Of a stretch of 9,206 bases of DNA, positions 6,785 to 9,206 are shown piece after piece. Every line of letters starts with the position of its first letter. The first letter of the stretch is position 1. This stretch comes from Desulfuromonas sp. (lineage in GTDB: Bacteria > Desulfobacterota > Desulfuromonadia > Desulfuromonadales > Trichloromonadaceae), in contig JAQYWA010000065.1 of NCBI GenBank assembly GCA_030145265.1, positions 1 through 9,206 of the forward strand, given 5' to 3'. The position numbers and the translations under genes were made by a program. Under the pieces are notes generated by a model. It made no database searches, was not told the origin of the DNA, and was given only the letters and a program-made list of their open reading frames with translations.

Positions 6785-7768
6785 TTAGGGAACCGGAATG
6801 CGGGCCAACAGTTCGCTTACCACCCGATCGGGGGTAATCCCTTCGGCCTCGGCTTCGTAGCTCAGTACCAGTCGATGGCGCAGCACGTCGAAGGCGAGCT
6901 GCTGGATGTCCTCGGGTTGGACATAATCGCGGCCGGCCAGCCAAGCCCTGGCCCGGGCGCAGCGATCCAGAGCGATGCTCGCCCGCGGACTGGCGCCATA
7001 GCTGATGCGCCCCGCCAGATCCTCCCCCCAGTGGCCGGGAGTGCGGGTCGCCAACACAATCTGCAGCAGGTATTCCTGCAGGTTATCGGCCAGATGCAGC
7101 TCAAGCACCTCCGCGCGGGCCCGGCGCAGTTCGGCCGCCGTGATCCGCGCAAAGCTCGGCGCAAGCGCGGCCGGCTCAGTCAGATTGTCCGCCCGCGCCT
7201 CGCTACGGGCCAGCTGTAGAATCTGCCATTCCACATCCACCGCAGGGTAGTCGACGCGCACATGCAGCAAAAAGCGATCGAGCTGGGCTTCGGGCAGCGG
7301 ATAGGTCCCCTCCTGCTCGATGGGGTTCTGAGTCGCCATGACCAGGAAGGGGTCGGCGAGAGGATAGCTGGTCTGGCCCACGGTGATCTGCCGCTCGGCC
7401 ATCGCTTCGAGCAGCGCCGACTGCACCTTGGCCGGGGCCCGGTTAATCTCATCGGCCAGGATCAGGTTGTGAAAGAGCGGTCCCTGCACAAAGGCGAAGG
7501 TACCGTCCTGGGGGCGGAAGATCTCGGTGCCGGTGAGATCGGCGGGCAACAGGTCGGGGGTGAACTGGACCCGGTGAAAACTCCCCTCCAGATGCGCCCC
7601 GAGGCAGCGAATGGCCCGGGTTTTAGCTAGGCCTGGCGCCCCTTCGACCAGCAGATGCCCATCCGCCAGCAGAGCGATCAGCAGACGCTCGATCAGCTGC
7701 GGCTGACCAATCACCTCCCGACCAAGCTGCTCCGCAAGAGAGTGAAAACGATTTTGTACGGAATCCAT
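6785..7768 (-). CDS. moxR: MoxR-family AAA+ ATPase
   Basis: This 327-residue ATPase has all core AAA+ motifs: Walker A GAPGLAKT (residues 43-50), Walker B LILADEINRAP (102-112, Asp106-Glu107), sensor 1 ATQNP (Asn148), an LDRF segment (163-166) in the arginine-finger region, and sensor 2 GASPRAS (Arg262). The length is typical of MoxR proteins. It is cytoplasmic, and family members act as chaperone-like ATPases that remodel or activate partner proteins with VWA domains. It is the first gene of the Bat operon. The start is ATG at 7766-7768, supported by GAGGA 11 nt upstream (7780-7784). The frame extends 12 codons further to a GTG at 7802-7804, but that has no good ribosome site and the extension is not family-like. 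Confidence 0.95.
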   Translation of the reverse strand: MDSVQNRFHSLAEQLGREVIGQPQLIERLLIALLADGHLLVEGAPGLAKTRAIRCLGAHLEGSFHRVQFTPDLLPADLTGTEIFRPQDGTFAFVQGPLFHNLILADEINRAPAKVQSALLEAMAERQITVGQTSYPLADPFLVMATQNPIEQEGTYPLPEAQLDRFLLHVRVDYPAVDVEWQILQLARSEARADNLTEPAALAPSFARITAAELRRARAEVLELHLADNLQEYLLQIVLATRTPGHWGEDLAGRISYGASPRASIALDRCARARAWLAGRDYVQPEDIQQLAFDVLRHRLVLSYEAEAEGITPDRVVSELLARIPVP

Positions 7769-7779
7769 AGATAGTATAT

Positions 7780-7784
7780 TCCTC
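7780..7784 (-). promoter_or_regulatory. Shine-Dalgarno of moxR
   Basis: The minus strand reads GAGGA, 11 nt before the ATG at 7766-7768. The spacing is long but acceptable, and it sets the start inside the longer open frame that begins with GTG at 7804. Confidence 0.55.
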
Positions 7785-7852
7785 AATAAACAGTTAGTTG
7801 GCACAGCAAATAATCAACAATGCAGGTTCTTCCCCTCCCAGGAGATCGCACG

Positions 7853-7895
7853 GCACTGGGAAATTAATCCCCTAAAAAAAGTCTGCACTGGGAAA
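7853..7895. repeat. 11-bp direct repeat upstream of the Bat operon
   Basis: GCACTGGGAAA occurs at 7853-7863 and 7885-7895, with starts 32 bp apart, about three helical turns. An imperfect dyad (GGGA and TCCC arms, 7858-7871) overlaps the first copy, and an A7/T7 tract lies between the copies. The pair sits 85-130 bp upstream of the moxR start codon, so it could be a regulator-binding pair for the operon promoter. This is inference; I could not identify a convincing -35/-10 pair for moxR. Confidence 0.35.
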
Positions 7896-7975
7896 AACCG
7901 GGCAGGACCAAAGCCAGGGAGCAAAAAGCCCCGGGCCGAAGGGAACTAACCAGCAACACCGCCCAGATGGCCGGC

Positions 7976-8305
7976 TCAGGATAAACAGAGGGGGGGTGGA
8001 GGACGGGAAAGATGAGGCCAGCTCACCTGCAACGACACGGCTGCGGGAAGCTGGATGCATGCGATGGCCAGCGCGTCGGCTGTGGGAAGCTGCGGCAGAC
8101 AGACACCGCTGACCGTCAAGATGCCGGTGACGTCGTCTCCGTTCGACTCGAAAGTCCAAAAGCCAGCAAAGCTGGGCCCGCCCGCCTTCAGCCCGGCGCC
8201 GTAAAGACCTTGGCGTCCGCATGAAAACGTTGGTCCCTGCAGCAGACTGCCAAGCAGAACAGCAAGAACGAAAAGATGGAGACTGAAAAGAAATCTGAGA
8301 TTCAT
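7976..8305 (-). CDS. Putative small exported protein, unrecognised
   Basis: This is a possible 109-residue protein that I do not recognise. Residues 1-24 form a plausible signal peptide: MNLR, then a hydrophobic core FLFSLHLFVLAVLLGSLL. The mature part contains Gly/Phe-rich sequence (AGFWTFESNGDDVTGILTVSG), a few Cys residues (30, 70, 83 and 107 approximately) and a Pro-rich end after LSRPPPP. Support is a candidate promoter at 8366-8395 and the signal-like start. Against it, the best Shine-Dalgarno (AAGGAA, near 8324-8329) lies about 19 nt from the ATG. The C-terminus also runs through a C7 homopolymer, so a frameshift could change it. If it is not a gene, 7769-8448 is a 680-bp gene-free stretch. 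It may be a decayed or sequencing-shifted gene. Confidence 0.4.
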   Translation of the reverse strand: MNLRFLFSLHLFVLAVLLGSLLQGPTFSCGRQGLYGAGLKAGGPSFAGFWTFESNGDDVTGILTVSGVCLPQLPTADALAIACIQLPAAVSLQVSWPHLSRPPPPLCLS

Positions 8306-8365
8306 GGCAATCGTTTCAGCACGTTCCTTTTTGACGAAAACGTTCAGATCTTCGGCTCGCCAAAA

Positions 8366-8395
8366 GTGTTACACCCATCGTATCGTGTTTGTCAA
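8366..8395 (-). promoter_or_regulatory. Candidate sigma-70-type promoter for the small exported ORF
   Basis: On the minus strand a perfect -35 hexamer TTGACA (8390-8395) is followed after 18 bp by TAACAC (8366-8371), a weak -10 that matches three of six consensus bases. Transcription would start near 8359, about 55 nt before the small ORF. Read-through from here could also contribute to the Bat operon, as I see no clear terminator between them. Confidence 0.4.
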
Positions 8396-8448
8396 GACTG
8401 TCTCGGCCCGGCACCGGTCAAGGGATTGCGTATGCCCAGGCTCCTGCA

Positions 8449-9206
8449 TTAAAAACCGGAATCAGGCTGCCAGCTCAAGCTGCGGGCCAGAATTTCGAAC
8501 GCCAGATCGAGGTTGGTCTCCGGACTCAAGGCCGGCCCCAGTAAGCGGACCAGAGCCGCTCGCTTGAGCAGGCGATCATCGAAGCCTGCCTGCGGAGCAA
8601 GCCGCCGCAACTCGCTTTTCAGGTGGGCAAAATTGAGATCACGCGTCATTTTCATCGCGGCGCCAAGACCATCGTAATTCATCGCGGTCCGATCGAAAAT
8701 CGCCATCGTTTGGCCACCAGCATACAGCCAGAGGGTTTCGTCACGCGCTTCGGAGGTCAGGATCTGCTCGCTCGTCACTTTCTTGGTCATCGGCACACCG
8801 CCTGCGAGCAGGGTCTTGCCGAGGCTGAACTTGCGCTCCGTCACCGTGCCGATGGTTTGCGTCTGCCCGGCGCTGCAGGTAGCGACAAGCAACAGCTCAA
8901 TCGTGCCGTAGTCAATGTCGCAAGTTTCTCCAGCAGACGACTCCAACCGCAGCGCCTGCGTTCCCAACACGAAACGACGAACATGAAACGGTTGCTTGCG
9001 GTTACGCACAGCTTGGGTATCGATCACCAACGCCGGAATTCCATCTTGGCAGAGCCTGGACGCCAACGCCTCAGCCTGATTCGAATCGGCGAAGCTTGCG
9101 AGCACCGCTGGTCCGCCGCCGGAGATCTTTTGCCGGGCCTCGAAAACCAGGATGCCCTGCGTGTTGGCGATGGTTTGGGCGACCGCAGCCTCATCTTGCT
9201 GCCAGC
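8449..9206 (-). CDS. Uncharacterised protein, 5' end beyond the window
   Basis: The frame is open to the right edge, so 251 residues are visible and the true start lies outside; the GTG at 9103-9105 is internal. I do not recognise a named family. The first ~55 visible residues (IANTQGILVFEARQKISGG, then a strand, EALASRLCQDGIPALVID) follow the helix-turn-EA-helix-gap-strand-helix pattern of the ribosomal L7/L12 C-terminal domain. The next part has short beta strands (VRRFVLGTQALRLES, CDIDYGTIELLLVAT) of a compact fold. The C-terminal third includes ETLWLYAGG, MNYDGLGAAMKMTRDLNF and a helical DDRLLKRAALVRLLGP segment. There is no signal peptide or membrane helix in the visible part, so it is probably cytoplasmic. 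Composition matches the neighbours. It stops 53 bp before the candidate promoter and may not belong to the Bat operon. Confidence 0.75.
   Translation of the reverse strand, partial: WQQDEAAVAQTIANTQGILVFEARQKISGGGPAVLASFADSNQAEALASRLCQDGIPALVIDTQAVRNRKQPFHVRRFVLGTQALRLESSAGETCDIDYGTIELLLVATCSAGQTQTIGTVTERKFSLGKTLLAGGVPMTKKVTSEQILTSEARDETLWLYAGGQTMAIFDRTAMNYDGLGAAMKMTRDLNFAHLKSELRRLAPQAGFDDRLLKRAALVRLLGPALSPETNLDLAFEILARSLSWQPDSGF

Noticed and set aside
7901..7916. Possible sigma-54 promoter on the minus strand (TGGC with a GC ten bases after GG)
   Set aside because: It matches only about seven of the eleven informative positions, lacks the CA of the -24 box and has a poor -12 box, so it is likely chance.
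7926..7945. Rho-independent terminator after the small exported ORF (GC-rich stretch followed by T5 on the minus strand)
   Set aside because: I could not draw a stable stem with a usable loop; the only complementary blocks are 3-4 bp or have a 1-nt loop.
1..9206. CRISPR array, tRNA, rRNA or transposase genes
   Set aside because: I saw no regularly spaced repeats with unique spacers, no tRNA-like cloverleaf sequence and no transposase motifs on either strand.

Overview
The window is a GC-rich bacterial segment in which every gene I can support lies on the minus strand, so transcription runs from high to low coordinates. It looks like a Gram-negative proteobacterium. A Desulfuromonadales/Geobacter-type deltaproteobacterium is my best guess, from the Bat-operon layout with a DUF4381 gene, a YheU-family protein with an acidic N-terminal extension, and a CGCAAAG-rich inverted-repeat element. 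That assignment is inference; there is no rRNA or other marker here.

In transcription order: a conserved-looking protein of unknown function enters from the right edge (8449-9206, 5' end missing). Next come a candidate promoter and a small, poorly supported exported ORF (7976-8305), then a roughly 200-bp leader with an 11-bp direct repeat. The body of the window (625-7768) is a compact six-gene operon: MoxR AAA+ ATPase, DUF58 protein, DUF4381 membrane protein, BatA-type VWA protein, BatB-type VWA protein fused to a BatC-like TPR region, and BatD. Junctions are a 12-nt gap or overlaps of 14, 4, 4 and 7 nt, so translational coupling is very likely. After batD there is a 276-bp gene-free stretch holding a 134-bp MITE/REP-like inverted-repeat element. 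A small UPF0270 (YheU-like) gene follows (103-348), and the last 102 bases contain only short inverted repeats.

The six genes form a recognised type of aerotolerance/envelope-stress system. By family knowledge, a cytoplasmic MoxR ATPase works with VWA proteins that bind metal through MIDAS sites. DUF58 and the DUF4381 tail would lie in or near the cytoplasm. BatA and BatB are anchored by membrane segments, and BatD presents a large periplasmic region plus a cytoplasmic tail. The substrate is not known from the sequence.

I did not find a clearly new system. The items most worth a second look are the L7/L12-C-terminal-like pattern in the unknown right-edge protein, the inverted-repeat element behind batD, the BatB-BatC fusion with its long Gln/Glu-rich linker, and the doubtful small exported ORF.
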